64,000 nucleotides of DNA from Qipengyuania algicida (GCF_009828025.1 NZ_WTYA01000001.1:248001-312000), one strand, 5' to 3'; shown: positions 36,338 through 47,432, numbered from the stretch's first letter. Program-made: numbers and translations. The notes: a model not told the origin generated them from the sequence alone.

Positions 36338-37978
36338 TTACTGGTTGTTCTGCCGTCCGAGAAAACGCGGGATATTGAGCGTGGGACCACCCTCATCGTC
36401 TTCCTCGTCGTCGTCCGATCCGCTCGCCGCCGGTGCCGATCCGCGCGAGAGATTCGCCATCCGTTCGAACAGCGTGTTGCCAGCCGGAGTACCCCCGCCC
36501 GAACCGCTTTCTCCCGACACCAGTGGCCGACGGCGCTTGGGTTGCAGCAAGCCACCGCTCGAACCGTTGTCTGTCGCATCTTCCTCGGACAAATCGAGCG
36601 GCCCATGCCCTGCGCCGCCCTCACCGTCGTCGCGCCCGTCGCCGTCAAACCTTTCGGTGTGCTCGTTTCGCAAGCCTGCCAGAGGATCGACGATATCGTC
36701 GACGTCGTCATATTCGTCGTCATCGCCACTCACGCTGCTGGATGAGTAGGCAGTAGCGACGCTTTCGGTCTCATCCTCGGCATAGTCGAAACCGGACAGT
36801 TCCATCGGCTCGGCTTCGGCATCGGGGCCATGCGGGGGGGTGAGTTCCGGCAATTCTTCTTCCGGTTCTGCCGAAAGCCCTTCGTTCAGCTCGAACGGCT
36901 CTTCGTCCTGTGCTGCGCCGCGCGGCAATTCGAGCGTCGGGCGCTTGGGCGGGCGCGAGCCACCCAGCGAATAGGATGCGCTGGACGACATGGGAGTCGC
37001 CTGCACCTGACCAGCATTATCGATCCCCGTGGCGACCACCGACACGCGGATCTTGCCTTCAAGGTCGGGATTGAACGCCGAACCCCAGATGATGTTGGCG
37101 TCTTCATCGACGAGCCCGCGAATGTGATTGGCCGCCTCGTCGACTTCGAGGAGCTTCATGTCCTCGCCACCGATGATCGAGATGATCACGCCCTTGGCCC
37201 CGGTCATCGAGACGCCGTCGAGCAGCGGGTTGGCGATGGCGCGCTCGGCAGCCTCCAGCGCGCGGTTTTCACCCTCGCCTTCACCCGTCCCCATCATCGC
37301 CTTGCCCATCTCGCTCATCACCGAGCGCACGTCGGCAAAGTCGAGGTTGATGAGACCCGGCATTACCATCAAATCGGTGATCGAGCGGACACCTTGCTGC
37401 AGCACCTCGTCAGCCAGTTCGAAGGCTTCCTTAAAGGTCGTGTCGGCCTTGGCGACCAGGAACAGGTTCTGGTTCGGAATGACGATCAGCGTATCGACGT
37501 GCTTTTGCAGCTCCTCGATCCCCGAATCTGCCGCACGCATCCTGCGCGTGCCTTCGAACAGGAACGGCTTGGTCACCACGCCAACGGTCAGCACGCCCTT
37601 GCGACGGGCGGCCTCTGCGATCACCGGCGCTGCGCCGGTGCCGGTCCCGCCGCCCATGCCGGCCGCGATGAAGCACATGTTGACGCCTTCGAGAGCCTCC
37701 TCGATCTCCGCCACGGTTTCTTCTGCGGCGGCCTTGCCCACTTCGGGCCTTGCGCCTGCACCGAGCCCGCCCGTGATATCCGGCCCGAGCTGAATGCGCT
37801 TGTCAGCCTGCGACGTGCTGAGCGCCTGCGCATCGGTGTTCGCCACGACGAAATCAACGCCTTCGATCTCTGCCGCCATCATGTTGGCGATGGCGTTGCC
37901 GCCTGCGCCACCGATGCCGATCACAGTAATCCGTGGGCGAAGATCGTCCGACGGGATGGGTCCGATATTGATGCTCAT
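36338..37978 (-). CDS. ftsZ: Cell division GTPase FtsZ
   Basis: FtsZ polymerises into the division ring. The 546-residue product has the tubulin-like GTPase core, with [15 protein letters not shown], the signature [15 protein letters not shown] near residue 100, and [16 protein letters not shown] linker of about 200 residues, rich in Asp/Glu/Ser/Gly, follows, and then the C-terminal peptide [11 protein letters not shown] that binds FtsA and other partners. Alphaproteobacterial FtsZ proteins typically have such long linkers. The start MSINIGP at 37978 is preferred over the longer frame. It is the last dcw gene and is separated from ftsA by 135 bases. Confidence 0.97.
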   Translation of the reverse strand: MSINIGPIPSDDLRPRITVIGIGGAGGNAIANMMAAEIEGVDFVVANTDAQALSTSQADKRIQLGPDITGGLGAGARPEVGKAAAEETVAEIEEALEGVNMCFIAAGMGGGTGTGAAPVIAEAARRKGVLTVGVVTKPFLFEGTRRMRAADSGIEELQKHVDTLIVIPNQNLFLVAKADTTFKEAFELADEVLQQGVRSITDLMVMPGLINLDFADVRSVMSEMGKAMMGTGEGEGENRALEAAERAIANPLLDGVSMTGAKGVIISIIGGEDMKLLEVDEAANHIRGLVDEDANIIWGSAFNPDLEGKIRVSVVATGIDNAGQVQATPMSSSASYSLGGSRPPKRPTLELPRGAAQDEEPFELNEGLSAEPEEELPELTPPHGPDAEAEPMELSGFDYAEDETESVATAYSSSSVSGDDDEYDDVDDIVDPLAGLRNEHTERFDGDGRDDGEGGAGHGPLDLSEEDATDNGSSGGLLQPKRRRPLVSGESGSGGGTPAGNTLFERMANLSRGSAPAASGSDDDEEDDEGGPTLNIPRFLGRQNNQ

Positions 37979-38113
37979 CGAGGCTTGCCTTCCAAGGGTC
38001 TCGGTCAAAAATTACAGCTAGCGCCCTCAGTGGCACAAAGCCGCTCGGCAGTGCATAGTCGCGCTCACCTTATCCACAAGGGTTCTATGCCCTGTCGCAA
38101 GGCGATTCAGCCA
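37979..38113 (-). promoter_or_regulatory. ftsZ upstream region with DnaA box and GANTC site
   Basis: This is the longest gap inside the division cluster. It contains a perfect DnaA 9-mer, TTATCCACA (38070-38078, plus-strand reading), about 95 bases before the ftsZ ATG, and a GATTC (GANTC) methylation site at 38104-38108. In Caulobacter, DnaA and CcrM methylation both affect ftsZ transcription, so cell-cycle control here is plausible. No confident -35/-10 pair was assigned. Confidence 0.55.
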
Positions 38114-39394
38114 TCAAAAATAATCTCGTATCGCACGAAACACACGTCTGATCATATTGCTGGGGCCGTATTTGCCAACTGTTTGCCGGTCCTCGCCGAT
38201 CATGCGAATATCGACAGGATCTTCAACGGCGTAGAGACACAGGCCGACAAGCGTCGCGAATCCGGGCGTCGCGTGGGCCTCGGGCAGGCTTGAAATATGC
38301 GGCGGACGGCCGATCCGCACCGCCCTGCCCAGTGCGCCCTGCATGAATTCCGCGATGCCGTGCAGTTCAGCGCCTCCGCCGGTGAGCACCACCTGCCCGG
38401 CATTGGCACCCGAAAAGCCCAGAGCCTTGAGCCCCTTGCTGATTTCCGCTGCCAGTGCGGCCAGCCTGTCGGTGACGACCGAAACCAGTTCGGCGCGCGG
38501 AATGCGGTTTTGCTCGTCCGCTCCGCGTGCGATCGGCGCATCGTCCTCTTCACCAGGCCCGTTGACCGGAATCATCTCGCGATGGTCGCTGGGCGTGGCG
38601 ATGGCCGATCCTGACACGCATTTCAGCCGCTCGGCCTGGCTTCGGCGTATGCCGAGGTTGGATGCGATGGCATCGGTTATGTCGTTCGAGCCGACCGGGA
38701 TCGATTTCAATCCGAGCAGCATCCCGCCGGCATGGACCGAGACATGCGTCACCTGCGCCCCGATCTCGACCAGCGCGACGCCCAGCTCCCGCTCTTCGGA
38801 AGAAAGGCAAGCGAAGGCGCTGGCGAGCGGACTGGCGACCACCGCCTCGACTTCCAGATGAGCGGTCTGGACCGCCTCGATGAGATTGCGCACCGGCGGA
38901 CCTTCGGCCAGCACAACATGGACATCGACGCCCAGCGTTTCGGCATGGAGCCCCTTGGGATCGGCGATGCCATGCGCGCCGTCGAGCGTATAATGCGCGG
39001 GCTGCGCGTGCAGCACCATCCGCCCTTCCGGCTGGATGTGATCGCGCGCGGCGATCAGCAGCTGCTCGATATCGTCTTCCTCGATCCGCCTGCCACCGAT
39101 CGCGATTTCGACGCTGGCGACCTTGCTCGACAGGCCCGCCCCCGCGCAGCCGATCCATACGCTGGATACGGCCGTGCGCGCGGTGCTTTCCGCCTTTTCG
39201 ACTGCTTGCCGGATCGCGCTACTCGCAGCGTTCATATCGGTGACGTAGCCGCGCTTGACTCCTTCCGCGCGGCGGTGGCTCGATCCCAGCACTTGCAGCG
39301 CGCCGGCTTCGTCTTGCCCCAGGATCATCGCGGACACCCTGAAGGAGCCGATATTGACCGCCCCGAAGGCGCGCGTGATGCGTGGCGGCGCCAT
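38114..39394 (-). CDS. ftsA: Cell division protein FtsA
   Basis: FtsA is the actin-like membrane tether of FtsZ. The 426-residue product starts APPRITRAFGAVNIGSFRVS (phosphate 1 region), has ALVEIGAQVTHVSVHAGGML (phosphate 2), IPVGSNDITDAIASNLGI, the SHS2 1C region between them, and VVLTGGGAELHGIAEFMQ (adenosine motif). It ends with a basic amphipathic helix (SNMIRRVFRAIRDYF) for membrane binding. Its ATG shares one base with the ftsQ stop (TGATG). Confidence 0.96.
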   Translation of the reverse strand: MAPPRITRAFGAVNIGSFRVSAMILGQDEAGALQVLGSSHRRAEGVKRGYVTDMNAASSAIRQAVEKAESTARTAVSSVWIGCAGAGLSSKVASVEIAIGGRRIEEDDIEQLLIAARDHIQPEGRMVLHAQPAHYTLDGAHGIADPKGLHAETLGVDVHVVLAEGPPVRNLIEAVQTAHLEVEAVVASPLASAFACLSSEERELGVALVEIGAQVTHVSVHAGGMLLGLKSIPVGSNDITDAIASNLGIRRSQAERLKCVSGSAIATPSDHREMIPVNGPGEEDDAPIARGADEQNRIPRAELVSVVTDRLAALAAEISKGLKALGFSGANAGQVVLTGGGAELHGIAEFMQGALGRAVRIGRPPHISSLPEAHATPGFATLVGLCLYAVEDPVDIRMIGEDRQTVGKYGPSNMIRRVFRAIRDYF

Positions 39395-40311
39395 CAGTTT
39401 GTCCCTCCGGACGAGCCGATCATGTCTTTCGAGCATGGTCCACCAGAGCAACGGAAAGCCGCCTGTCCCGGCACGCGCATATCGATCGCCACCACCTTGC
39501 CCCCTATCAGCCGGTTCATCCCGTCGAGCTTGGCAAACTGCACCAGCGCGGGCGCGGCATCCGCGCCTTCGGGAAGCGCGAGCAATTGCCCGGTCTTGAA
39601 GGTCAGGTTCCAGCGGCGGTTGCCGACCCATTCGGCAGCGGCGACCTGAGGTTTGAGCGCGGGCGCATTATCGAGCAGCTGGTCGAGCGCGGGCACTTCG
39701 CGCTGTGCACCGGGGCCGGAAATCATCAACCAGCCTTTTGCCTTGGCGGCAGCCAGCGAAATCGGTTCGAGTTCGTGCCCGGTACCATCGATCAGTTCGA
39801 GGTGGTCGGGCCGCACCAGCACCGCGCGCGGCACGCGCTCGACGATATCGATCAGCAGCGTATCGGGCAGATGGCGGGAAACGCGCGCGTCCTTGACCCA
39901 CGGCAGTTCCAGCAGCCGCTGGCGCAGCGCGTCGAGATCGACCAGTGCCATCGGCTGATCCAGCTGGTCCTGCACGTGGGCATAGACGCTGCCCTCGCTC
40001 ATCCGCTTGACCCCGGTGATCTTGATCCGGTGGACACGGTAGCCCGCATCCGCCGCCGAACGGGCGAATTCGGCGCCAGCAATGGCGGGCAATCCGGCAA
40101 GGCTAGCAATGCCCCACCCAGCCGCCGCGACGGCAGCAAGGATCACGACAAGGAAAAACCTGTGCAGCTGTTCTTCGGTGAACGGCAGTATCGCCAGCAT
40201 CCGCCCGACCACGCCAACGGTGTGGGAGCGCGCCTTGCGGGCTTTCTGGCTGCGGCTGCGGGCGGCGGCTGAGCGACGCACGCCCGGCGCCGAACGCTTG
40301 ACCTTAGCCAT
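39394..40311 (-). CDS. ftsQ: Cell division protein FtsQ
   Basis: FtsQ is a bitopic inner-membrane protein of the FtsQLB subcomplex. The 305-residue protein has a strongly basic cytoplasmic N terminus (about 45 residues), one membrane helix (FFLVVILAAVAAAGWGI), a POTRA domain starting YRVHRIKITGVKRMSEG, and the FtsQ beta domain with LPWVKDARVSRHLPDTLLIDIVE-type sequence. Two cysteines lie near the C terminus (RCSGGPC). It overlaps ddl by eight bases and ftsA by one. Confidence 0.94.
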   Translation of the reverse strand: MAKVKRSAPGVRRSAAARSRSQKARKARSHTVGVVGRMLAILPFTEEQLHRFFLVVILAAVAAAGWGIASLAGLPAIAGAEFARSAADAGYRVHRIKITGVKRMSEGSVYAHVQDQLDQPMALVDLDALRQRLLELPWVKDARVSRHLPDTLLIDIVERVPRAVLVRPDHLELIDGTGHELEPISLAAAKAKGWLMISGPGAQREVPALDQLLDNAPALKPQVAAAEWVGNRRWNLTFKTGQLLALPEGADAAPALVQFAKLDGMNRLIGGKVVAIDMRVPGQAAFRCSGGPCSKDMIGSSGGTN

Positions 40312-41278
40312 CGCCCTCGCCTTTCGGCCCATCGAAGTGGCGGAGCGCGGCAGCGATGATCGTCTCGACCAGCTCGCCATATTCCATCCCGATGTATTTC
40401 GCCTGCTCGGGCACGAGGCTGAGCGGGGTCATGCCCGGCTGGGTATTGGTTTCGAGCACGAACAGCCCATCCTCGCCCTGATCCTCATCCCAGCGGAAAT
40501 CGGTCCGGCTGCAACCACGGCAACCAAGCACGCTATGCGCCCTGAGCGCGATCTCGAGACAGAGCTTCTCGATTTCCGCAGGAATTTGCGCGGGACACAC
40601 ATGTTCGGTCATGCCGTCAGTGTATTTGGCGTCGAAATCGTAAAAGCCGGACTTTGGCTTCAGCTCGGTAACTGCCAGTGCGCGTGAGCCGTCGGCGAAA
40701 TCCACGACCGCCGCGGTCATCTCGCGGCCCTTGATGTAGGGCTCGGCGAGTAGCTCGGGAAATTCCTGCCACGGCCCCTTCGCGTCGCGGCGAATAGGAT
40801 TGCCATAATTGCTGGCGTCGGTGACGATGGCGACGCCCACCGAGCTACCCTCGTTGACGGGCTTGAGCACATAGGGCCGAGCCAGCGGATCGCGCTCATA
40901 CAGCTCCGCGCTCTTCACGATCCGTCCACCGGGCATCGGGATGCCGTGCGGGATCAGCGCGTTCTTGGTCAGCTGCTTGTCGATCGCGATGACCGAGGTG
41001 GCAAGGCCGGAATGCGTATAGGGCACGCCCATCAGGTCGAGCATCCCCTGCACAGTTCCGTCCTCGCCCGGCACGCCGTGGAGCGCGTTAAAGACGACAT
41101 CAGGCGCAGCCTCGGCAATGCGCGCGGCAACAGAGCGGTCCATGTCGATTCGCGTCACGCGATGCCCGCGCGACTCGAGCGCCTTGGCAACGCCCTCGCC
41201 CGACATCAGGCTGACGGGCCGCTCATTGGCCCAGCCACCCATGAGGACGGCGACGTGGAGTTTGCTGTTGAGGGTCAT
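40304..41278 (-). CDS. ddl: D-alanine--D-alanine ligase
   Basis: Ddl makes the D-Ala-D-Ala dipeptide for the stem peptide. This ATP-grasp enzyme of 324 residues has VAVLMGGWANERPVSLMSG at the N terminus, FNALHGVPGEDGTVQGMLD, PYVLKPVNEGSSVGV for ATP binding, and the metal/product loop FVLETNTQPGMTPLSLVPEQ. The start ATG overlaps the murB stop as ATGA, and the end overlaps ftsQ by eight bases. Confidence 0.97.
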   Translation of the reverse strand: MTLNSKLHVAVLMGGWANERPVSLMSGEGVAKALESRGHRVTRIDMDRSVAARIAEAAPDVVFNALHGVPGEDGTVQGMLDLMGVPYTHSGLATSVIAIDKQLTKNALIPHGIPMPGGRIVKSAELYERDPLARPYVLKPVNEGSSVGVAIVTDASNYGNPIRRDAKGPWQEFPELLAEPYIKGREMTAAVVDFADGSRALAVTELKPKSGFYDFDAKYTDGMTEHVCPAQIPAEIEKLCLEIALRAHSVLGCRGCSRTDFRWDEDQGEDGLFVLETNTQPGMTPLSLVPEQAKYIGMEYGELVETIIAAALRHFDGPKGEGDG

Positions 41279-42243
41279 ACCCGCCCTACCCGCTGGATTT
41301 CCCATTCGAGGCCGACACCGCTGTTTTGGTAGACTTTGCGGCGTACCGCTTCGCCCAGCGCCTCGATATCGGCGCCGGTGGCACTCCCAGTGTTGATAAG
41401 GAAATTTGTGTGCTTCTCGCTCACCTGCGCCCCGCCCAGCGTCATGCCGCGGCACCCAGCCTCATCGACCAGCTGCCATGCTTTCTTGTCCGGCGGATTC
41501 TTGAAGGTCGAGCCGCCGGTCTTGGTGCGCAACGGCTGCGATTCCTCGCGCGCTTTCGCTATCCGGTCCATCTCCGCACCGATGGCCTTGGGATCGCCGG
41601 ACGTACCCTGGAAGCGCGCTGCGGCCACTACCGCACCATCGGGCAGGTCGGAATGCCGGTACGAGTATTGGAGATCGCGCGCAGGCAATGTCACCAACTG
41701 ACCATCGGGCATCACCACGTCGCAATCAACCAATATGTCGGCGACTTCGCGCCCATAAGCGCCGCCGTTCATCCGCACGAATCCGCCGACCGTACCGGGG
41801 ATACCGCGCAGGAATTCAAGCCCCGCGATCCCGGCATCGCGCGCAGTGCTCGCAACCAATATGCCATGCGCCCCCGCCCCGCAGGCAAGCACGCAATCGT
41901 CAAGCACCTCGACCTTGGCAAAAGGCTTACCCAGCCGCACGACCACTCCCGGCACGCCGCCATCGCGCACGATCAGGTTCGATCCCAGCCCCAGCGCCAT
42001 CACCGGCAGCCGTCCGTCGAGCCGCTGCAGGAAGTCCTTGAGATCATCGATGTCGGCAGGCTCGAACAGCCAGTCGGCCACCCCGCCGGCCTTGAACCAC
42101 ACCAACGGCGCGAGAGGCGCCATGCAGGTGATACGGCCACGCACGCTCTCGATCGGGACACCACCCTCGGCGCCGCCCTCGACCTCGCAATCGGGTGCCC
42201 TGCCATCGTCATATTCGGGCCAGTCGGGCTGATCCATGCTCAT
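41275..42243 (-). CDS. murB: UDP-N-acetylenolpyruvoylglucosamine reductase
   Basis: MurB reduces the enolpyruvyl group to lactyl with NADPH and FAD, giving UDP-MurNAc. The 322-residue protein has [19 protein letters not shown] and [13 protein letters not shown] for [31 protein letters not shown], and the catalytic Ser/Glu context [20 protein letters not shown]. The N terminus carries about 35 extra acidic residues. It overlaps murC by ATGA at its start and ddl at its end. Confidence 0.96.
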   Translation of the reverse strand: MSMDQPDWPEYDDGRAPDCEVEGGAEGGVPIESVRGRITCMAPLAPLVWFKAGGVADWLFEPADIDDLKDFLQRLDGRLPVMALGLGSNLIVRDGGVPGVVVRLGKPFAKVEVLDDCVLACGAGAHGILVASTARDAGIAGLEFLRGIPGTVGGFVRMNGGAYGREVADILVDCDVVMPDGQLVTLPARDLQYSYRHSDLPDGAVVAAARFQGTSGDPKAIGAEMDRIAKAREESQPLRTKTGGSTFKNPPDKKAWQLVDEAGCRGMTLGGAQVSEKHTNFLINTGSATGADIEALGEAVRRKVYQNSGVGLEWEIQRVGRV

Positions 42244-43664
42244 GCTTGCCGATGTCCTTCGATGGCCTCAGCAAGGCCTGCGGCCCATTTGGTGATGTCG
42301 CCTGCGCCGAGGCACACAACCAGATCGCCCGGCTTGATCTCGCCGGCCAATATCGTCGCCAGCTCGTCAAATTCATGCACCACCAACGCCGAGCGATGAC
42401 CGCGCGACTTGAGCCCGGCAACGAGATGTTCGCTGTCGACGCCTTCGATCGGGTCTTCGCCCGCAGCATAGACCGGGGTGACGAACACGGCATCGGCTTC
42501 GTTGAAGCAGCTCTGGAACTCGTCCATCAGATCGCGCAGGCGGGTATAGCGGTGCGGCTGGGCGACCGCGAGCACGCGGCCTTTACCGGCGGCCTCGCGC
42601 GCGGCGGCGAGCACGGCGCGGATTTCGACCGGGTGGTGGCCGTAATCGTCAATGATGACCGCCTTGCCGCCATCCAGCGCGACTTCACCGACGCGGGTGA
42701 AGCGCCGCCGCACGCCGCTGAACTGGGCAAAGCCGTCCCGGATCACATCGTCGCCGCAGCCCATTTCGATTGCCACCGCAATCGCGGCAAGCGCGTTCTG
42801 GACGTTGTGGCGACCGGGCATCGGCAGGAAGACGCCTTCGATCCTGCGATCCTCCTGTCCGCGCTGGCGGATCATCACGTCGAAGCGATTGCCGCCGTCT
42901 TCGGCGCGCACATTGACCCCGCAGATGTCCGCCTGGAGCGAGAAACCGTAAGTTATAACGCGGCGGTCACGAACCTTGCCGATCACCGCCTGCACTTCGG
43001 GGTGGTCCACGCAAAGGATCGCCGCGCCATAGAAGGGGACGTTGTGGATAAATTCGACGAAGGCGCGGCGCACGCCTTCGAAATCGCCGTAGTGTTCCAG
43101 ATGCTCGGGGTCGATATTGGTGACCACCGCAATCGTCCCGTCGAGCCGCAGGAAGCTGCCGTCGCTCTCATCCGCTTCGACCACCATCCAGTCGCTGTCG
43201 CCCAGACGCGCGTTCGAGCCGTATTGTTCGATGATCCCGCCATTGATCACAGTGGGATCGACATTGCCCGCATCGAGCAGCGCGGCGACCATACTGGTCG
43301 TGGTGGTCTTGCCATGCGTCCCGGCCACCGCGACGGTGGATTTCAGCCGCATCAGTTCCGCCAGCATTTCCGCGCGGCGCACCACGGGAATACGATTTTC
43401 AAGCGCGAAGGCGACTTCGGGATTGGTCCGCTTGACTGCGGTCGAGGTGACGACGACCGCCGCGCCTTCGACGTTTTCCGCCGCATGGCCGATACTGACC
43501 GGAATGCCGCGTGCGCGCAGCCGCTCGACACTGGCGTTGGCGGCAATATCGGAGCCTTGCACGCTGTAGCCGAGGTTATCCATCACCTCGGCAATACCGG
43601 ACATGCCGATGCCGCCGATGCCGACGAAATGGATGGTGCCGATATCGGTGCCCACACCCCTCAT
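42240..43664 (-). CDS. murC: UDP-N-acetylmuramate--L-alanine ligase
   Basis: MurC adds L-Ala to UDP-MurNAc. The 474-residue product begins [20 protein letters not shown], has the ATP loop [20 protein letters not shown] near residue 110, [46 protein letters not shown] and [15 protein letters not shown]. The start follows the murG stop as ATGA. A second DnaA-box-like TGTGGATAA at 43043 lies in this gene and is explained by the conserved FIHNVP codons. Confidence 0.97.
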   Translation of the reverse strand: MRGVGTDIGTIHFVGIGGIGMSGIAEVMDNLGYSVQGSDIAANASVERLRARGIPVSIGHAAENVEGAAVVVTSTAVKRTNPEVAFALENRIPVVRRAEMLAELMRLKSTVAVAGTHGKTTTTSMVAALLDAGNVDPTVINGGIIEQYGSNARLGDSDWMVVEADESDGSFLRLDGTIAVVTNIDPEHLEHYGDFEGVRRAFVEFIHNVPFYGAAILCVDHPEVQAVIGKVRDRRVITYGFSLQADICGVNVRAEDGGNRFDVMIRQRGQEDRRIEGVFLPMPGRHNVQNALAAIAVAIEMGCGDDVIRDGFAQFSGVRRRFTRVGEVALDGGKAVIIDDYGHHPVEIRAVLAAAREAAGKGRVLAVAQPHRYTRLRDLMDEFQSCFNEADAVFVTPVYAAGEDPIEGVDSEHLVAGLKSRGHRSALVVHEFDELATILAGEIKPGDLVVCLGAGDITKWAAGLAEAIEGHRQA

Positions 43665-44869
43665 GCCGCGCGACCTCCCATGCTCGTCCTGTTGCTGGCC
43701 GATCCGGTCGCCACGCCTTGCGTCGCACCGCGCGCGGTGTTCGCACCGACCCTGATCACGTCCATCATCTCCGCCCCGCCGAAACTTTCGACGAGATCTG
43801 CCAAGTCCTTGACCGCATCGGGCCGCCCGCAGCTCCACGCGGCATAGGCAGCATTGGCGAGCCCCTTGGGATTGTCCGCCAGCGCCATGATCTGCTTGGC
43901 CAGCTCCTTGCCGGTAAACCGCTCCTGCCGGATCATCCGCGCACCGCCAGCCTTGACCATTTCAACGGTATTGGCCGCCTGATGATCATCGGTCGCGATC
44001 GGCAACGGCACGAGAATGGCGGGGCGGCCCACAGCGGTCAGTTCCGCTATCGTGGAAGCGCCCGCGCGGCCGATAAACAGATGCGCATCCGCCAGCCTTG
44101 CCGCCATATCTTCGAAATAGGTCGCCAGTTCGGCTGGAATGTCGTGCGTGCGATAGCGTTCGCGGACTGCCTCCAGATCCTCCGGGCGGCATTGCTGGGT
44201 AACCTGCAAGCGCATCCGCAAGGCCGGTGGCAGCATGGCAAGGCCGTCGGGCACCACTTCGCTCAGCACGCGAGCGCCCTGGCTCCCGCCGGTCACGAGC
44301 ACACGGATCAGCCCGTCCTCGGTCAGTTCGGGATAATCCTCCTCGCGCAGATCGAGCAGTTCATGACGCACCGGATTGCCGACCAGATGGACCTTGCGCA
44401 GGAATTTGGGCTTCAGCCGCTCGACATCGGGATAAGCGGTGGCGATCGCATCGACCCTGCCCGACAGCAGGCGATTGACGCGCCCGAGTACGGCATTCTG
44501 TTCATGCACCACGCTGGGAATGCCCGCCGAGGTCGCGGCGAGCAGCGCGGGCAAAGATGGATAGCCGCCGAAGCCGACCACGGCGCTGGGCTGGAAACTG
44601 TCGAACAGCGCGCGCGCCATCCGCCGCCCTTCCATCACCGCCGACAGCCCCTTGATCCAGCCCAATGGATTCTTGCCGAAGCGACCAACGGGAAGGACAT
44701 GTGCAGTCAGGAAATCGGGCTTGCCGGGGATTTGCGCACCCCGCGCATCGGTCACCAGCGCGACATGGTGTCCGCGCCGGTCCAGCTCTGCCGCCAAAGC
44801 GAAAGCGGGGAGCAAGTGCCCCCCGGTCCCGCCAGCGGCGAGCACGTAATGACGATTGGCTCCGGTCAC
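43661..44869 (-). CDS. murG: Lipid II synthase (MurG GlcNAc transferase)
   Basis: MurG adds GlcNAc to lipid I on the inner face of the membrane. This GT28 enzyme of 402 residues has the N-terminal loop [61 protein letters not shown], and the donor-site [19 protein letters not shown]. The GTG start is chosen because it overlaps the ftsW stop (GTGA) and gives the conserved start. The C terminus is about 30 residues longer than in E. coli, with a Thr/Ser/Arg-rich tail. Confidence 0.96.
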   Translation of the reverse strand: MTGANRHYVLAAGGTGGHLLPAFALAAELDRRGHHVALVTDARGAQIPGKPDFLTAHVLPVGRFGKNPLGWIKGLSAVMEGRRMARALFDSFQPSAVVGFGGYPSLPALLAATSAGIPSVVHEQNAVLGRVNRLLSGRVDAIATAYPDVERLKPKFLRKVHLVGNPVRHELLDLREEDYPELTEDGLIRVLVTGGSQGARVLSEVVPDGLAMLPPALRMRLQVTQQCRPEDLEAVRERYRTHDIPAELATYFEDMAARLADAHLFIGRAGASTIAELTAVGRPAILVPLPIATDDHQAANTVEMVKAGGARMIRQERFTGKELAKQIMALADNPKGLANAAYAAWSCGRPDAVKDLADLVESFGGAEMMDVIRVGANTARGATQGVATGSASNRTSMGGRAA

Positions 44870-46128
44870 GGTGTAATGTCCCGCTTGAATGGCGCCTCGC
44901 CCTTCGCGCGTTGCTCGTTCCAGCCGATCAGGTCGGCCAGGCCGCGCGTCTCGCGGGTCAGGAACGGATTGCGCTTGGTGATCGCCAGCAGCAGCCCGAT
45001 GGTTAGGCACACCGCAATGGTCGACGAACCGCCATAGCTGATCAGCGGCAGCGTCATGCCCTTGGACGGAAACAGCTGCAGGTTCACGAGGATATTGATG
45101 AACGCCTGCCCGCCGAACAAAGCGGTCAGGCCCGATCCCGCCAGCAGGGCGAACAGGTCTTCCTCGTCGATCAGTTTCATCAGCACTCGCGCCACGATTG
45201 CAAGATAGGCCAGCACGACGATCACGCAAACTATCAGCCCGAACTCTTCCCCGATCACGGAGAAGATATAGTCGGTGTGCGCTTCGGGCAGCGTCATCTT
45301 GCGAATGCCGAGACCATATCCCGATCCGAACCAGCCGCCCGCAAGGATGGTGCGCTGGGCAAGATCGACCTGATCGAAGGCGGTGCCCCCACCGAAAAAG
45401 CTGTCGATACGGTGGCGCGCGTTATCGTACAGAAAATAGGTCGCAGTCAGCAGCGCGGCGCCGCAGCCGAGCAATATGCCCAGCCGCTTGACCGGCGCGC
45501 CCGCAATCAGGATCAGCACGAACCAGAACCCCGCGAACAGGATTGTATCGCCGAGATTGGGCTGCATCATCAGCAGCAGCGCGATGACGCCGAACAGGAT
45601 ACCGGTCAGCGAGATCACCGGAATGCTTGGATCGCGCAGCCGCCACGAAAGGATCCACGCCATTGTCACGGCGCAGACGGGCTTGAGGAATTCGCTTGGC
45701 TGGAAGCGTATCCCGAAATCGATCCAGCGTCTTGCCCCGTTGACCTCGTGTCCAAGGATCGGGACGAGGAACAGTGCAAACAGCATGAATACCGTCAGCC
45801 CGACCGAAATTCGCCGGGCGTTCTGGCGACTGAGCATGGAGGTGCCGATCATCACCGCGATGCCCACGGCCTGCCAGGCGAGGTTGCGGGTGAAGAAATA
45901 GAGTGGGGAGAGCTGGTCGCCTGCGGTAGAGAGCCGCTTGGCGCTCGCCGGGCTGGCCGCCGAAACGGCAACCGCACCGAACACCATCAGCGCCAGCACC
46001 ATCAGCAGCAGCACGCGATCGACCTCGCGCCACCAGATCTTGAGCTTCAACCAGCGCGACAGCTTTTGCGACGGCACTGGTGTGGCGCGATAGCCGCTGC
46101 GCGGGACATAAGGTCTGGTCATGCTCAT
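44866..46128 (-). CDS. ftsW: SEDS-family peptidoglycan glycosyltransferase FtsW
   Basis: FtsW polymerises septal glycan strands with FtsI. The 420-residue protein has a basic N-terminal tail of about 38 residues and ten membrane helices. SEDS motifs are GARRWIDFGIRFQPSEFLKP near residue 135, LLMMQPNLGDT, GYGLGIRKMTLPEAHTDYIF and INILVNLQLFPSKGMTLPLI followed by SYGGSS. The ATG overlaps murD by four bases. Confidence 0.96.
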   Translation of the reverse strand: MSMTRPYVPRSGYRATPVPSQKLSRWLKLKIWWREVDRVLLLMVLALMVFGAVAVSAASPASAKRLSTAGDQLSPLYFFTRNLAWQAVGIAVMIGTSMLSRQNARRISVGLTVFMLFALFLVPILGHEVNGARRWIDFGIRFQPSEFLKPVCAVTMAWILSWRLRDPSIPVISLTGILFGVIALLLMMQPNLGDTILFAGFWFVLILIAGAPVKRLGILLGCGAALLTATYFLYDNARHRIDSFFGGGTAFDQVDLAQRTILAGGWFGSGYGLGIRKMTLPEAHTDYIFSVIGEEFGLIVCVIVVLAYLAIVARVLMKLIDEEDLFALLAGSGLTALFGGQAFINILVNLQLFPSKGMTLPLISYGGSSTIAVCLTIGLLLAITKRNPFLTRETRGLADLIGWNEQRAKGEAPFKRDITP

Positions 46129-47432
46129 ACGGGCTCGAAACCGGGAAGAGACTGGACGGCGGCGCGGAAGACATCGCCGCGCTGTTCGAAGTCGCGGAAC
46201 TGGTCGAAGCTGGCGCAGGCGGGGGAGAGGAGGACCGTGTCGCCCGGTTGGGCAGCGGCGGCCGCATCAGCGACCGCTTGCGCGAGCGTTTCGCTGCGGG
46301 TGACAGGGACGCGACCTTCAAGCAGCTCGGCGAAATCGGCACCGGACTTGCCGATAATATAGGCGGCCTTCACGTGGGGAAGCTCGGCCTCGCATTCGGC
46401 CAGCCCGGGCTCCTTGGCCAGCCCGCCGACGATCCAGTGGATGTTCTCGAACGCCGCCAGCGCGGGCGCGGTGGCAGCGGTGTTGGTGCCCTTGCTGTCG
46501 TTGACGTAGAGCGCGCCATCGACGGTGCCGATCCGCTCCATGCGATGCTGAAGGCCGGGATAGGTGCGCAGCCCCGAACGAATTTGCGCTCCCGTCAAAC
46601 CGAGTATGTCGCAAGTCTCGATCGCGGCACTGGCGTTCTCAAGGTTATGCGGTCCCTGAAGCGAGGGCCATTCTGCCTGTTCGCTTGGCTCTATACCGCG
46701 GTTTTGAAGCACATCCTCAAGAATACTCGCAATTGAGCCGTCCGCAAATTTGCCCAGTAGACGCGCATCAGCAAATCGGGCGATCGAATTATGGCCGCGC
46801 GATTGCATGGCCAGCAAACGAAATTTGCTGGCCGCGTAAGCCTCGAAACTCTCGTAGCGGTCCAGGTGATCCGGCGTGATGTTCAGCAGCACAGCCACAT
46901 CGCAGTCGAGCGAAAAGGTCAGGTCGATCTGGTAGCTCGACAGCTCAAGCACATAGACCCCGCCTTCCGGCAAAGGGTCCTGCTCGAGGATCGGCAGGCC
47001 GATATTGCCGCCCATGGTCGTCGGCACACCGGCGGTCTTGAGGATATGGTGCGTGAGCGCGGTGGTGGTGCTCTTGCCGTTGGTGCCGGTGATGCCCGCC
47101 ACCTTGTGCGGCGGCAGACCGCTGCGCGCCTGCGCGAACAGCTCGATATCGCCGATTACCGGCACGCCGAACTTGTCGGCATAGGTTTTGATCGGATGGG
47201 TGTTGAGCGGCACGCCGGGGCTGACCACCACGCCCGCATAGCCGGTCAGGTCCGCCTCAAGTGGATCGGCGAGCGCGACGCGGCCCACAAATGGCTCGCG
47301 CGCCTCTGGCTTCGCGTCCCACGCCAGCACCTCGGCCCCGCTTGCCAGCAGAGCCTCCACCGTCGCGCGCCCGGAACGCGCAAGGCCCAGCACTGCAAAG
47401 CGCTGTCCTTTCCAGGCGTCGCTCGTAATCAC
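46125..47432 (-). CDS. murD: UDP-N-acetylmuramoylalanine--D-glutamate ligase
   Basis: MurD adds D-Glu to UDP-MurNAc-L-Ala. The 435-residue protein has [20 protein letters not shown] at the start, the ATP loop [51 protein letters not shown], and [16 protein letters not shown] stretch at about residues 200-250 (46.68-46.84 kb) is noticeably more AT-rich than the rest and includes a perfect 10-bp inverted repeat; the protein remains in frame. It overlaps mraY and ftsW by four bases each. Confidence 0.96.
   Translation of the reverse strand: MITSDAWKGQRFAVLGLARSGRATVEALLASGAEVLAWDAKPEAREPFVGRVALADPLEADLTGYAGVVVSPGVPLNTHPIKTYADKFGVPVIGDIELFAQARSGLPPHKVAGITGTNGKSTTTALTHHILKTAGVPTTMGGNIGLPILEQDPLPEGGVYVLELSSYQIDLTFSLDCDVAVLLNITPDHLDRYESFEAYAASKFRLLAMQSRGHNSIARFADARLLGKFADGSIASILEDVLQNRGIEPSEQAEWPSLQGPHNLENASAAIETCDILGLTGAQIRSGLRTYPGLQHRMERIGTVDGALYVNDSKGTNTAATAPALAAFENIHWIVGGLAKEPGLAECEAELPHVKAAYIIGKSGADFAELLEGRVPVTRSETLAQAVADAAAAAQPGDTVLLSPACASFDQFRDFEQRGDVFRAAVQSLPGFEPV

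Noticed and set aside
36830..38293. 487-codon plus-strand frame opposite ftsZ
   Set aside because: It is antisense to a conserved gene, with no ribosome site and no recognisable domain.
42195..45037. Long plus-strand frames opposite murB, murC and murG
   Set aside because: They mirror well-identified Mur genes and have shadow-type composition (Arg/His/Ala-rich).
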